Positions 38,427-47,593 of a stretch of 48,887 bases of DNA are shown here, piece by piece. This DNA comes from Shewanella sp. SR44-3 (lineage in GTDB: Bacteria > Pseudomonadota > Gammaproteobacteria > Enterobacterales > Shewanellaceae). Position 1 is the stretch's first letter, and each line of letters begins with the position of its first letter. The position numbers and the translations under genes are program-made. The stretch covers positions 1 through 48,887 of the forward strand of contig NZ_JACJDV010000028.1 in the NCBI RefSeq assembly GCF_014163735.1, in the 5' to 3' direction. The notes under the pieces were generated by a model, which was not told the origin of the DNA, ran no database searches, and saw nothing but the letters and a program-made list of their open reading frames with translations.

Positions 38427-40655
38427 ATGAGTCAACAGGTTATTCCCTTCAACCATAAACATAAGTTAAGTACTGTCAGCCTTGCATTGGCGTGTATCTT
38501 TGCCAGCGCGCCTTACCAAGCATTCGCAACTGATGTCCTCGGTGTCCCCAAAGTGACAGGCATTGAAGTTATTGAGGTTAATGGTGTTCAGCATCGCCGT
38601 CCTGTGGCAATCGTGACTGCCGGAGAAGCCCTAATTACCATGAGTCAGCTTGAGGAAATGCAGGCGACCAGTTTTGCTGAAGTGATTGATGATATGGCGG
38701 GGGCACATATTGATGGCGGTAGCCGCAGTGGTGGCGAGCGGATAAACATTTGGGGCTTTGGCGAGACAGAAGACTTAAATGTCTATGTGGATAATGCGCC
38801 CGTGGGCTTTGAGCAATATCGCTACGGTTCATTCTTTATCGACCCTGATTTACTCAAGCAAGTGGAAGTGATTAAAGGGGCTCACGATGTGCGCTCGGGT
38901 AACGGCGGCTTTGGTGGCGCAATTTACGCGGCCACTAAGTCAGCTGATGATTTTCTCAAACACGACCAAAGCTTTGGTGCCAGAGTCAAAGCCACTTATG
39001 CCAGCAATAATCAGACAAAAGGTTACACCGCTACTAGCTACGCTAAAATTAGCCCTGAGCTATCGGCTTTAGTGCATATCACGGGGAAAGACGCCGGTAA
39101 TGCTGAACTTGCAACTGGTGAGGCTTACGCTTATTCAGGTTTTGAGCAGCAAAACTATCTCGGGAAATTAGATTTCGAGCAGGGCGACCATCAACTGGCA
39201 TTAAGTTTTACTCACTACCTTGATGAAGGCCGTAAACCTTGGGCTAATCGTCGTGGCGCTATGCCGGCAATTTCAGATTACAACATTAAGAAATACGGCT
39301 CTTACGAGCAAGCCCTATACGCCACCACATCTGATAATACCTATAAAGAAAACACTTGGTCAGCCAACTATCGCTATTCTCCCAGTAACCCGCTGATTGA
39401 TACTCAAGTGGCTGTTTCTCATTCGAGCAATGACCGTCATTGGGTCCGCCCTGATATTGCATGGGAAAAAATGTTTGTCTCAGTGGGCAGTTTTGGCCAT
39501 GAATCTTGGCTGGAATATAAACGTGACTTTGTCGATATCAATAACCTGAGTCGTTTTGGCAATCACGAGCTAACCACAGGGCTACAGTACCGCAGTCTAG
39601 ATCGTAACTCTTTAGTGTTTAATAAAAGTTATGAGAAAAAGGCAGAGAAAAACTTTGGCTTATACACGCCTTATTATCAGCCAAGTGGTCGCCAAGATAC
39701 TTATGCCGCGTATATCCAAGATAGGATAAGCCTCACCGATGAGCTGACCATCAAACCTTCGCTGAGGTACGATTATATCTACAGTGTGGGCCGAGAAAAT
39801 TTAGCATCAGATTATAACGATCTCGCCGCTGGCCATGATTACAGTGCGACTCACCACAGTGGCTGGTCACCGCGATTTGGACTTGAATATCGGTTATCGA
39901 CAAACCATCAACTTAGTTTTGATTATGCCTACAGTTTAATGGCGCCAGTCGTGGATGAAATCTATGCCGTCCAATACGCCAAGGCCAGTATTACAGCAAC
40001 CAGTCCAGAAGTAGAGCTTGAACGGCTACATGCTTATAAACTGGGATTAACATCATCATTTAGTGACCTTTTCGCCGCCCAAGATCGACTGGCGACCCAA
40101 GTTACCCTATTTGCTAATCACGGCGAAAATGATATTGCTCAGCGACGAGGAGAAAATTCAGATAAATCACTGCCATTGCAGTCAAATTATACCAATCTGG
40201 ATGGATATAAAATGCACGGTGTGGACATTGAGGCCCAGTATCGTGTTGCACGTTTCTTTAGCGATCTGGCCGCATCTTGGCAAGAAGGCACTCATAATGG
40301 CAGCTTGAGAGACAGCCAAGGTGATGATGAGTATTTAGCCAATATTGCGCCGCTTGATATCAAATTACGCTTAGGTTATTACCTGACTGACGAATTGTCA
40401 TTGGCATGGCAAGGGGCTTGGTATGATGCGCAAGATAAGGTGCCTAGCGAGGACTTATTTAATAGTGAATTACCCAGTGATAATTATTTCTTGCAGCACG
40501 CTACGCTGGCGTATGAGCCGCAAGGCTCTTTGAGTGGATTGACACTGAGATTGATGCTTAAAAACATCACCAATGTACAAGTGACGCCTTTCTTGTCTGA
40601 TGGCATTCCTGCTGCAGGTCGCGATGTGCGCTTAAGCGCGGCCTATAGCTTTTAG
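38427..40655 (+). CDS. TonB-dependent outer-membrane receptor, iron-regulated
   Basis: This protein of about 742 residues has a signal peptide (cut near ...YQAFA-TD, about residue 36), a possible TonB box (GIEVIEVNG), a plug domain (about 55-165; VYVDNAPVGFEQYRYGSFFIDPDLLKQVEVIKGAHD pattern in short, with GGFGGAIYA) and a 22-strand barrel ending in the aromatic terminus LSAAYSF. It takes up a ligand using energy from TonB. A Fur box upstream points to heme, a siderophore or a host iron protein. The plug resembles heme/hemoglobin-type receptors but that is not certain. The ATG at 38427 has AAGGA upstream. An in-frame ATG at 38388 would add 13 residues before the signal peptide. Confidence 0.88.
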   Translation: MSQQVIPFNHKHKLSTVSLALACIFASAPYQAFATDVLGVPKVTGIEVIEVNGVQHRRPVAIVTAGEALITMSQLEEMQATSFAEVIDDMAGAHIDGGSRSGGERINIWGFGETEDLNVYVDNAPVGFEQYRYGSFFIDPDLLKQVEVIKGAHDVRSGNGGFGGAIYAATKSADDFLKHDQSFGARVKATYASNNQTKGYTATSYAKISPELSALVHITGKDAGNAELATGEAYAYSGFEQQNYLGKLDFEQGDHQLALSFTHYLDEGRKPWANRRGAMPAISDYNIKKYGSYEQALYATTSDNTYKENTWSANYRYSPSNPLIDTQVAVSHSSNDRHWVRPDIAWEKMFVSVGSFGHESWLEYKRDFVDINNLSRFGNHELTTGLQYRSLDRNSLVFNKSYEKKAEKNFGLYTPYYQPSGRQDTYAAYIQDRISLTDELTIKPSLRYDYIYSVGRENLASDYNDLAAGHDYSATHHSGWSPRFGLEYRLSTNHQLSFDYAYSLMAPVVDEIYAVQYAKASITATSPEVELERLHAYKLGLTSSFSDLFAAQDRLATQVTLFANHGENDIAQRRGENSDKSLPLQSNYTNLDGYKMHGVDIEAQYRVARFFSDLAASWQEGTHNGSLRDSQGDDEYLANIAPLDIKLRLGYYLTDELSLAWQGAWYDAQDKVPSEDLFNSELPSDNYFLQHATLAYEPQGSLSGLTLRLMLKNITNVQVTPFLSDGIPAAGRDVRLSAAYSF

Positions 40656-40674
40656 GGGCAGCGAGAGTGAGCTC

Positions 40675-40702
40675 AATGCCGTGTTATGATTATCACGGCA
40701 TT
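40675..40702 (+). other. Hairpin after the TonB receptor gene
   Basis: AATGCCGTG and CACGGCATT form a perfect 9-bp stem with a 10-nt loop, 19 nt after the stop codon. No T-run follows, so it may protect the mRNA 3' end or be a weak terminator. The whole gap 40656-41010 has no visible gene, only this hairpin, the terminator further on and the promoter region of the DUF885 gene. Confidence 0.55.
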
Positions 40703-40796
40703 GTCATCCCGAGCGAGATAACAAGCTTGCTTAGTCGTTAATGGATTTCAGGCGTTAACTGGATTTAGCCAGCCACTTTTCATATTCATCAATATC

Positions 40797-40831
40797 TCCC
40801 TTAGAGGCATGCGTCTCTAAGGGATTTTTTT
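40797..40831 (+). terminator. Rho-independent terminator before the DUF885 peptidase gene
   Basis: TCCCTTAGAG pairs perfectly with CTCTAAGGGA, followed by seven T. Outer stem sequence and trailing T-run match the terminator at 38214-38249, so the TonB receptor gene is bracketed by two similar hairpins. Confidence 0.9.
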
Positions 40832-41010
40832 ATGTTATTCCATCAAGATGCCCGTGGCCGATGCCATTACATTTTGTTACTAGAGACTTTTTGTTGATGT
40901 TAAATTATTGTTATAACCTGCAGGTGGCGATTGTAAGTCATTGAACTTAATATCGTCTTTACGGCTCAATAAGCGGTATGGCTTACCTCTGATGATATTA
41001 AGGATGAAAC

Positions 41011-42879
41011 ATGTTTAAGAAAACGCTTAAATGGATTGGCGCAGGTACGCTGGGGCTTGCGTCTGTCACAGCGGGGTTTGCAGCCCATGAATGGTATGCG
41101 GAAAAACCTTTTATGTTTAGGGCTTATTTAGACAGGGAAATGGTTAAAATGGCTTTTAGCGATCCAGAAACCCTGACTTCACTGGGCTTTTTAGAGTCGG
41201 TCGGTATAACAGGCCATAATGCCCATCTTGATGATGAAGCACCTGAGCGAACCGAAGAGATGTTTGCTCATTTAAAGCAGATCCGTGAAGGTCTTGAACA
41301 GTACAGTGATGCAAGCCTATCTCAAGAGCAATTGATGACTAAAAATGTCGCCATGTATCTGCTGAATATGGCTGAGAAGGCCGAGGTGTTCCAATACCAT
41401 ACGTATCCTGCCAATCAACTTTTTGGTATTCAGAATCAATTTCCAAGCTTTATGGAATCCTCACACCAAGTGCACAGTGTTGAGGATGCCGAAAACTATT
41501 TGTCTCGCTTAGGCGAACTTGAGCGTAAATTCACCCAGCAGCTCGTTGGCCTTAAACTGCGGGAGGAGAAAGGCATTATTCCTCCGTTATTTGTAATTGA
41601 ACGTGTGCTAGATGAGATGCGCGCCTTTGTGGCCACCCCGCCACTTGAGAATATTCTCTATGCTTCATTGGATAAAAAACTTAATGAGTCTGAAGGTATA
41701 AACCAAGCACAGCGCCAAAGCTTGTTGTCGCAAACTGAAATCGCCATTAATGAGCAAATTTACCCAGCCTACGGCCTGCTGATTGACTATTTTGATGACC
41801 TTAAAACTAAGGCGGGAACTGATGATGGCTACTGGCGCCTACCTCAAGGGGCAGAGGCTTATAAATTTGCCTTAAAACTCTTTACCACCACAGATTACAG
41901 CCCTGAATACATACATAATTTAGGCTTACTGGAGGTGGACCGCATCCAAGCTGAAATGCTGACTATTTTTAAGCAGCAGGGTGTCGATATTGACTCTGGC
42001 TATTTGGCAGCTATGGAGACTTTTTCGGCTAAACCTGAGTTTTATTATGAGGATTCAGATGCCGGGCGTGCGCAAATTCTTATTGATTATCAAACTATTT
42101 TAGATGAAATCGATAAAGGTCTAACAAGTGCTTTCAATATACGTCCAGAAGCGGGCATGGAAGTGGTGCGTATTCCTGAGTTTAAAGAAAAAACCTCACC
42201 GGGTGCTTATTATCAACCGCCAGCCCTTGATGGCAGTCGTCCAGGACGTTTTTTTGCCAATCTTTATGATGTGAAAACCACCCCCAAATTTGGCATGCGC
42301 ACCTTGGCTTATCATGAAGGGATCCCAGGGCATCACTTCCAAGTCGCCATCGCCATGGAGCTTGAGGGGATGCCACTCATTCGCCGCTTCGCACCATTTA
42401 CAGCGTACAGTGAAGGCTGGGCGCTCTATGCCGAACAAGTGGCCTTTGAGCAAGGTTTTCAGTCAAAACCTGAAGATAATATTGGCAGACTGAGTGCAGA
42501 ACTCTTTCGTGCGGTGCGGTTAGTGGTTGATACCGGCATACATCACAAACGCTGGACACGGGAAGAAGCCATAGAGTATATGGCGAGCCATACCGGTATG
42601 CCTGAGCGAGACGTGGTGGCTGAAATTGAGCGTTATATTGTGATGCCAGGTCAAGCCACAGCTTATAAAGTCGGCATGCTTAAAATTTTAGCATTACGCC
42701 AAAAAGCCATGGATAAACTGGGGGATAAATTTGATATTGGCGAGTTTCATGATGCTGTGCTTAAAAATGGTGCCATGCCCTTAGATTTACTTGAGCAAGT
42801 CATCGACAGCTACATTGCTAATACAAACACAGAAGCTTCAGGTTCAGAAGTGGCCTTAAAAGAGACCAGCAATCTGTAA
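41011..42879 (+). CDS. DUF885-family metallopeptidase-like exported protein
   Basis: This 622-residue protein begins with a basic and hydrophobic N-terminus (KKTLKWIGAGTLGLASVTAGFAA in part) that looks like a signal peptide or anchor. The C-terminal half carries the family motif HEGIPGHHFQ at about residue 435, a gluzincin-like HExxH variant, and FTAYSEGWALYAEQ, which may give a further zinc ligand. PGQATAYKVG near the end is also typical of DUF885. Members are presumed zinc carboxypeptidases or dipeptidyl peptidases, but none of that is shown here. It follows a 350-nt gap and is monocistronic. Confidence 0.82.
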   Translation: MFKKTLKWIGAGTLGLASVTAGFAAHEWYAEKPFMFRAYLDREMVKMAFSDPETLTSLGFLESVGITGHNAHLDDEAPERTEEMFAHLKQIREGLEQYSDASLSQEQLMTKNVAMYLLNMAEKAEVFQYHTYPANQLFGIQNQFPSFMESSHQVHSVEDAENYLSRLGELERKFTQQLVGLKLREEKGIIPPLFVIERVLDEMRAFVATPPLENILYASLDKKLNESEGINQAQRQSLLSQTEIAINEQIYPAYGLLIDYFDDLKTKAGTDDGYWRLPQGAEAYKFALKLFTTTDYSPEYIHNLGLLEVDRIQAEMLTIFKQQGVDIDSGYLAAMETFSAKPEFYYEDSDAGRAQILIDYQTILDEIDKGLTSAFNIRPEAGMEVVRIPEFKEKTSPGAYYQPPALDGSRPGRFFANLYDVKTTPKFGMRTLAYHEGIPGHHFQVAIAMELEGMPLIRRFAPFTAYSEGWALYAEQVAFEQGFQSKPEDNIGRLSAELFRAVRLVVDTGIHHKRWTREEAIEYMASHTGMPERDVVAEIERYIVMPGQATAYKVGMLKILALRQKAMDKLGDKFDIGEFHDAVLKNGAMPLDLLEQVIDSYIANTNTEASGSEVALKETSNL

Positions 42880-43026
42880 TACTAATACATTAGATCAAAG
42901 TTGGCTGGCAAACACTGTTAGCCAACGATCGACTTAATGATGCTATGCACAAACAATTCATGGAATTTATAGAAGTAGAACTGTAACAGATTGGGCTGAT
43001 AGCGGTTTACGCTAAAGTAACTTGGG

Positions 43027-43767
43027 CTAAAGTGGCAGTGAGCTCAGTTCGCATAGGGATGGTCCGATGCGTAGTATGCTGCCTTGTTCATACCAATCGC
43101 CGACCACCAGTCGTTGTTTGTTGTTGGCAAGCTGATGAATCGCAGGTCTATGGGTGTGGCCGTGGATCATTCGGGTTGATTGAGTTTGCTCAAGCAGTGC
43201 ATCGACCGCTTGTGGCTCAACGTCCATGATTTCAGTACTCTTATACTGGTTATCTTGTTTGCTCTTGTTGCGGATGTTTTGCGCGATTTTTAAGCGTTGG
43301 GGTTTAGGCAAATGGGTGTACAGCCAGCGAACCAGTTTAATAGAGCGAAAACGGCGAAACTTTTGATAGGCTTCATCTAAGGTACACAGGCTATCACCGT
43401 GCAGAATAACAGTACTAATTCCATAAAGTGTTGTGCGGTGGACATCAGCTAAGGGGGTCATGCCTGCTAGTTGGCAAAAATGCTTGCCTAGGAGAAAATC
43501 ACGGTTACCTTGGGTGAAATACACGGGCATTCGCTGGGATACTTGTTGCAGTGCACGTGCTATCTCTAAACTGAAGGGCTCTGCAATATCATCGCCCATC
43601 CAAACTTCAAACAAGTCACCAAGGACGTACAGCGCCTCGACATTATCTAGACCATGGTTAAGAAAATCTAAAAAAGCGTGGCTGATATCGGGGCGATCGG
43701 CACTTAAATGCAGATCGCCCACAAAGGCAGTGTGCTGCTCTATCGATGAATTAATAGCCTGAGTCAT
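43027..43767 (-). CDS. lpxH: UDP-2,3-diacylglucosamine diphosphatase
   Basis: This protein of about 246 residues removes UMP from UDP-2,3-diacylglucosamine in lipid A synthesis at the inner membrane surface. The metallophosphoesterase motifs are all present: GDLHLS, GDLFEVW, GNRDFL and HGHTHRP. I take the ATG at 43767. A TTG at 43782, only 4 nt from the ppiB stop, is in frame. It is downstream of ppiB on the same strand, the same order as in E. coli, and probably shares its transcript. Confidence 0.94.
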   Translation of the reverse strand: MTQAINSSIEQHTAFVGDLHLSADRPDISHAFLDFLNHGLDNVEALYVLGDLFEVWMGDDIAEPFSLEIARALQQVSQRMPVYFTQGNRDFLLGKHFCQLAGMTPLADVHRTTLYGISTVILHGDSLCTLDEAYQKFRRFRSIKLVRWLYTHLPKPQRLKIAQNIRNKSKQDNQYKSTEIMDVEPQAVDALLEQTQSTRMIHGHTHRPAIHQLANNKQRLVVGDWYEQGSILRIGPSLCELSSLPL

Positions 43768-43786
43768 CACTGCCTGTGTCAAAGAC

Positions 43787-44281
43787 TTATGCCTTAACGC
43801 TGACGCTATTGATAACGATAGCTTCTAATGGCACATCTTGGTGCATGCCGCGGTTACCGGTAGCAACAGATTTGATTTGCTCAACAACATCAAGGCCTTC
43901 AATCACTTCACCAAATACGCAATAACCCCAACCTTGGCTGTTCTCAGCTTTAAAGTCTAAGAAAGTGTTATCACCGACATTGATGAAGAACTGGGCTGTG
44001 GCTGAATGTGGATCTGAGGTTCTTGCCATAGCCACTGTCCCTTTACGGTTAGATAAACCGTTATTAGCTTCATTTTTAATTGCAGCACCTGGGGTTTTTT
44101 GGGTCATGTCTTCAGTGAACCCGCCACCTTGGATCATGAAACCATCGATAACGCGGTGAAAAATGGTGCCATCAAAGAAACCCTCTTCAACGTATTTAGT
44201 GAAGTTAGCCGCAGTGTTTGGGGCTTTTTCGTTGTTAAGTTGTAGAGTGATGTCGCCAGCGCTAGTGTGTAAAGTGATCAT
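43787..44281 (-). CDS. ppiB: Peptidyl-prolyl cis-trans isomerase B (cyclophilin)
   Basis: This 164-residue cytoplasmic cyclophilin has [33 protein letters not shown] and WGYCVFGEV. Arg and Phe in the first and Gln-Phe-Phe in the second are the catalytic site. It speeds proline isomerisation in folding proteins. There is no signal peptide, which separates it from periplasmic PpiA. It is divergent from cysS, and lpxH follows closely. Confidence 0.96.
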   Translation of the reverse strand: MITLHTSAGDITLQLNNEKAPNTAANFTKYVEEGFFDGTIFHRVIDGFMIQGGGFTEDMTQKTPGAAIKNEANNGLSNRKGTVAMARTSDPHSATAQFFINVGDNTFLDFKAENSQGWGYCVFGEVIEGLDVVEQIKSVATGNRGMHQDVPLEAIVINSVSVKA

Positions 44282-44435
44282 GAGTAATAACCTAAATAAT
44301 AACTGAGAGTAATTTCTGTGGCGCGATTCTAACTTATCTTAACTGTGGCTTAAAGTGCGGTGTTCAAAACGGCGTACATCATGCTAGACTCAGCAAAAAG
44401 TGTGCCTTTAAATTTTAGCGTAAAGAGAACTATCA

Positions 44436-45815
44436 ATGTTGAAGATTTACAATAGCATGAGCCGCGAGAAGCAAGAGTTTAAACCTATCAATGCCGGAAA
44501 AATCGGTATGTATGTCTGTGGCGTGACTATTTATGACCTGTGTCATATCGGCCATGGCCGTACCTTCGTCTCCTTTGACATGATAGTGCGTTATTTACGT
44601 TATATCGGCTACGAAGTGAATTTTCAGCGCAATATTACTGATGTAGATGACAAGATCATTAAGCGCGCCGCTGAAAACAATGAATCCTGCGATAGCCTAA
44701 CTGAGCGTTTAATTGGTGATATGCATCAAGATTTTGATGCGCTGAACATGATCCGTCCAGATTTTGAACCCAGAGCCACACTGCATATCGAAGAGATTAT
44801 CGAAATCGTACAGCGCTTGATTGACCGTGAACACGCCTATGTGGCGCCTAATGGCGATGTATTATTTAGCGTGTCATCTTATCCAGAATATGGTCGTTTA
44901 TCGGGACAAAATGTCGAGCAGTTAAAAGCCGGTGCTCGAGTTGAAGTGGATAACAGCAAGCGCGATCCGATGGATTTTGTGCTGTGGAAAATGTCAAAAC
45001 CTGGCGAGCCAACGTGGGAGTCACCATGGGGACCGGGTCGTCCTGGTTGGCACATTGAATGTTCAGCGATGAACAGTAAGCACTTAGGCACCCATTTTGA
45101 CATTCATGGCGGCGGCTCTGATTTACAGTTTCCCCACCATGAAAATGAAATCGCTCAGTCTTGCTGCGCCCATGACACCCCTTATGTGAATTACTGGATG
45201 CACACCGGTATGGTGATGGTTGACCGTGAAAAAATGTCTAAGTCGTTAGATAATTTCTTCACCATCAGAGATGTGCTTAAGCATTATGATGCGCAAACTG
45301 TGCGTTACTTCTTGTTATCTGGGCATTATCGCAGTCAGCTTAACTACTCTGAAGAGAACTTAAAGCAGGCACGCTCAGCGCTTGAGCGTTTGTACACAGC
45401 ATTTAAAGATTTAGATTTAACTGTAACTGCAGCGCCAGCCGATGAGTATGTGGCTAAGTTTAAATCTGCCATGAATGATGATTTTAATACCCCAGAAGCC
45501 TATTCAGTGTTGTTTGATATGGTGCGTGAAATTAACCGCTTAAAGACCACTGACATGGCCGCAGCATCTGCCCTTGGAGTGAGCATGAAGCAGCTTGCCG
45601 ATGTACTGGGAATTGTTAGCCAAGATATCGATACTTTCTTTAAAGGCAGCGGTAGCGATGATGAAGTGGCTGAGATTGAAGCGCTGATTGTTGAGCGTAA
45701 CCGTGCTCGCACCGACAAAGACTGGGCGGCGGCCGATGTGGCGCGAGATCGCCTAAATCAATTAGGTGTAGTGCTTGAAGATGGTGAAAATGGCACCACC
45801 TGGAAAAAGAAGTAG
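44436..45815 (+). CDS. cysS: Cysteinyl-tRNA synthetase
   Basis: This 459-residue class I aminoacyl-tRNA synthetase charges tRNA-Cys. The motifs are HIGHGRTF (HIGH) near residue 37, zinc ligands in [14 protein letters not shown] and HHENE, and EKMSKSLDN (KMSKS) near 268. The length is normal. The ATG has AAGAGA upstream. It diverges from ppiB and is followed by a strong terminator. Confidence 0.97.
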   Translation: MLKIYNSMSREKQEFKPINAGKIGMYVCGVTIYDLCHIGHGRTFVSFDMIVRYLRYIGYEVNFQRNITDVDDKIIKRAAENNESCDSLTERLIGDMHQDFDALNMIRPDFEPRATLHIEEIIEIVQRLIDREHAYVAPNGDVLFSVSSYPEYGRLSGQNVEQLKAGARVEVDNSKRDPMDFVLWKMSKPGEPTWESPWGPGRPGWHIECSAMNSKHLGTHFDIHGGGSDLQFPHHENEIAQSCCAHDTPYVNYWMHTGMVMVDREKMSKSLDNFFTIRDVLKHYDAQTVRYFLLSGHYRSQLNYSEENLKQARSALERLYTAFKDLDLTVTAAPADEYVAKFKSAMNDDFNTPEAYSVLFDMVREINRLKTTDMAAASALGVSMKQLADVLGIVSQDIDTFFKGSGSDDEVAEIEALIVERNRARTDKDWAAADVARDRLNQLGVVLEDGENGTTWKKK

Positions 45816-45830
45816 ACTTTAAGACCTAAT

Positions 45831-45860
45831 AAAAATGCCTGCAACTTTGCAGGCATTTTT
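45831..45860. terminator. Bidirectional terminator between cysS and folD
   Basis: A perfect 14-bp stem (AAAAATGCCTGCAA with TTGCAGGCATTTTT, loop CT) lies between two convergent genes and carries an A-run and a T-run at its ends. Confidence 0.93.
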
Positions 45861-45908
45861 ATATTTATTGTCTACATACAACAACTAAGTTAAAAACTCT
45901 AAAATGAG

Positions 45909-46769
45909 TTAGTTCACATCGTGATAAGTTTCAGCGGCATATAAAGTATTTTCAAGTAAACAGGCAATCGTCATAGGACCGACACCGCCAGGGACTGGGG
46001 TAATAAAGCCTGCGTGCCGTGACGCTGCATCAAACTCCACATCACCCACTAAACGGCCATTCTCGAGGCGGTTAATACCTACATCAATCACGATGGCGCC
46101 AGGTTTTATCCATTCACCGGGAATAAACCCAGGTTTACCTACAGCCACAACCAGTAAATCTGCTTGGCGAACTTTTTGCTCGAGATTTTTGGTGAATCGG
46201 TGACAAGTCGTTGTGGTGCATCCTGCCAGTAATAGCTCTAAGGTCATAGGGCGGCCAACAATGTTTGAGGCGCCAACAATCGTGGCATCTAAGCCGTAGG
46301 TATCAATTCCGGTGGATTTGATTAAGGTCATGATGCCAAGGGGAGTGCAAGGACGTAGCACGGGAATGCGCTGGGCTAAGCGGCCAACATTATAAGGATG
46401 AAAACCATCAACATCTTTATCGGGGCGAATACGCTCAATGACCTTTGAATCATCGATATGTTCAGGTAATGGCAGCTGGACTAGAATACCGTCTATGCTT
46501 GAGTCTTGGTTACATTGATCAATAAGGGCAAGTAAATCGGCTTCGCTGGTATTGATGTCTAAATCGAAAGAACGTGATTCAAAACCGACTTCCTCACAGG
46601 CACGGCGTTTACTGCCAACATAAATTTGCGAGGCAGGGTCCACGCCAACTAAAATAACCGCAAGGCCAGGTGCACGCTTACCCGCTTCAATGCGTGCGGC
46701 GACTTTTTGTTTTAATGTAGAGCGGATAGTTTGCGCTATCGCTTTGCCATCAATGAGTTGTGCTGTCAT
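45909..46769 (-). CDS. folD: Bifunctional methylenetetrahydrofolate dehydrogenase / cyclohydrolase
   Basis: This 286-residue enzyme interconverts 5,10-methylene-, methenyl- and 10-formyl-tetrahydrofolate with NADP. The signatures are [14 protein letters not shown] (catalytic Lys), QLPLPEHID, the NADP-binding [15 protein letters not shown] and [10 protein letters not shown]. The start ATG has AAGGAT about nine bases upstream. The gene is transcribed away from the tRNA genes at the right end. Confidence 0.96.
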   Translation of the reverse strand: MTAQLIDGKAIAQTIRSTLKQKVAARIEAGKRAPGLAVILVGVDPASQIYVGSKRRACEEVGFESRSFDLDINTSEADLLALIDQCNQDSSIDGILVQLPLPEHIDDSKVIERIRPDKDVDGFHPYNVGRLAQRIPVLRPCTPLGIMTLIKSTGIDTYGLDATIVGASNIVGRPMTLELLLAGCTTTTCHRFTKNLEQKVRQADLLVVAVGKPGFIPGEWIKPGAIVIDVGINRLENGRLVGDVEFDAASRHAGFITPVPGGVGPMTIACLLENTLYAAETYHDVN

Positions 46770-47126
46770 GGCTTTGGATCCTTAAAAATGGCGAGAAAAA
46801 GGCAGCTGACACCTATGAGTACCCAAGTTTACTTGTAAGGTATTAGCGGCATCAGTGCATTTCCCTATTTGAACAGGGAAATCAAGCATAGTGAAATCGG
46901 GCGACATTCTAACAGGGGCGCGGTGGGCTGTCATGGTAGATAGTGCGAATATTCTATTTGCGTCAGAGTGATAATCAGGGGGGAACAGTGGCGGTTGCTG
47001 TATAAATAGTCATATAGAACTAATCCTTTAAAAAAACCATTGACGATAGCGGGGTGACTCGTTAATATGCGCTCCGTTCTCAAGGCGCTAATGCTTATGC
47101 AGTATTAACACTTTAAGAAAAAATTT
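46770..47126. other. Intergenic region upstream of folD
   Basis: No protein gene is visible. An 8-bp hairpin (ATTTCCCT at 46859-46866 with AGGGAAAT at 46875-46882) lies about 90 nt upstream of folD. The folD promoter and the promoter of the tRNA genes to the right must lie in this stretch, but I could not place either with confidence. Confidence 0.5.
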
Positions 47127-47195
47127 ATGTGATTAGCGCAGTTTGCTAGCGTATCACAGCCCTTTGAAAGGGTGGAGCAGGGGGTTACCCTCGCA
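47127..47195 (+). pseudogene. Decayed tRNA-Pro-like sequence
   Basis: The segment starts TGTGATTAGCGCAG, the D-arm side of the real tRNA-Pro 106 nt downstream, where the corresponding bases are GGTGATTAGCGCAG. A seven-base loop follows in a CCC/GGG anticodon-like stem (47160-47172), and a weak T-arm-like GGGGTTACCCT is also present. The 3' acceptor strand and CCA are missing, and TGTGAT can instead pair with ATCACA at 47152-47157. It reads as an old tRNA copy that has lost function. Confidence 0.6.
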
Positions 47196-47233
47196 TTGCT
47201 TAAAATACTAAACAAGATTTGTGTAAGAAATTC

Positions 47234-47310
47234 CGGTGATTAGCGCAGCCCGGTAGCGCATCTGCTTTGGGAGCAGAGGGTCAGAGGTTCGAATCCTCTA
47301 TCACCGACCA
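47234..47310 (+). tRNA. tRNA-Pro(UGG)
   Basis: A complete 77-nt cloverleaf: acceptor CGGTGAT/ATCACCG, anticodon stem TCTGC/GCAGA enclosing TTTGGGA (anticodon UGG), T-arm AGAGG/CCTCT, discriminator A and encoded CCA. The first base C paired with G is the usual mark of tRNA-Pro. It reads proline CCA and CCG codons, and possibly all four. Confidence 0.97.
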
Positions 47311-47437
47311 AATTTAACATTGTTGCTTGTAAATCAAGTGATAAATGTGCAAGATTCAAGGTCATTAATTAGATTATTATGACAGAACAAGTTAGCACTT
47401 GTTCAATGCTAGGCAGGATTTATAAAATTTGTTCCAT

Positions 47438-47479
47438 GCGCCCGTAGCTCAGTTGGATAGAGCACGAATGACCCCCTAA
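47438..47479 (+). pseudogene. 5' fragment of a tRNA-Arg gene
   Basis: GCGCCCGTAGCTCAGTTGG followed by ATAGAGCA (47438-47464) is the acceptor 5' strand and D-arm of a tRNA-Arg. After it the sequence continues CGAATGACCCCCTAA, resembling a damaged anticodon arm, and then leaves the tRNA pattern. No T-arm or complementary GGGCGC follows within several hundred bases. It is a truncated copy, possibly the older neighbour or ancestor of the intron-containing gene downstream. Confidence 0.75.
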
Positions 47480-47578
47480 ATAGTTACCTTTTAGGTGAGT
47501 GAGTGAGTGAGCAAGGCCTGGAGCGTAGGTAATGTTACCTAATACTAAATAATAGTTACTTTCGGCAGGTAACTATTA
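47477..47578. repeat. Cluster of alternative inverted repeats after the tRNA-Arg fragment
   Basis: Within about 100 nt, AATAGTTACC occurs at 47479-47488, a perfect 16-nt palindrome TAGGTAATGTTACCTA at 47526-47541, TAATAGTTAC at 47550-47559 and its complement GTAACTATTA at 47569-47578. The last arm can pair with either AATAGTTAC copy. A GAGT microsatellite (47494-47510 region) lies between. Origin unknown. It may be what replaced the 3' half of the tRNA. Confidence 0.6.
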
Positions 47579-47593
47579 GATAAAATATATTAT

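Noticed and set aside
47494..47510. GAGT microsatellite as a phase-variation tract
   Set aside because: Only about four copies, and it lies in no gene or promoter I can identify.
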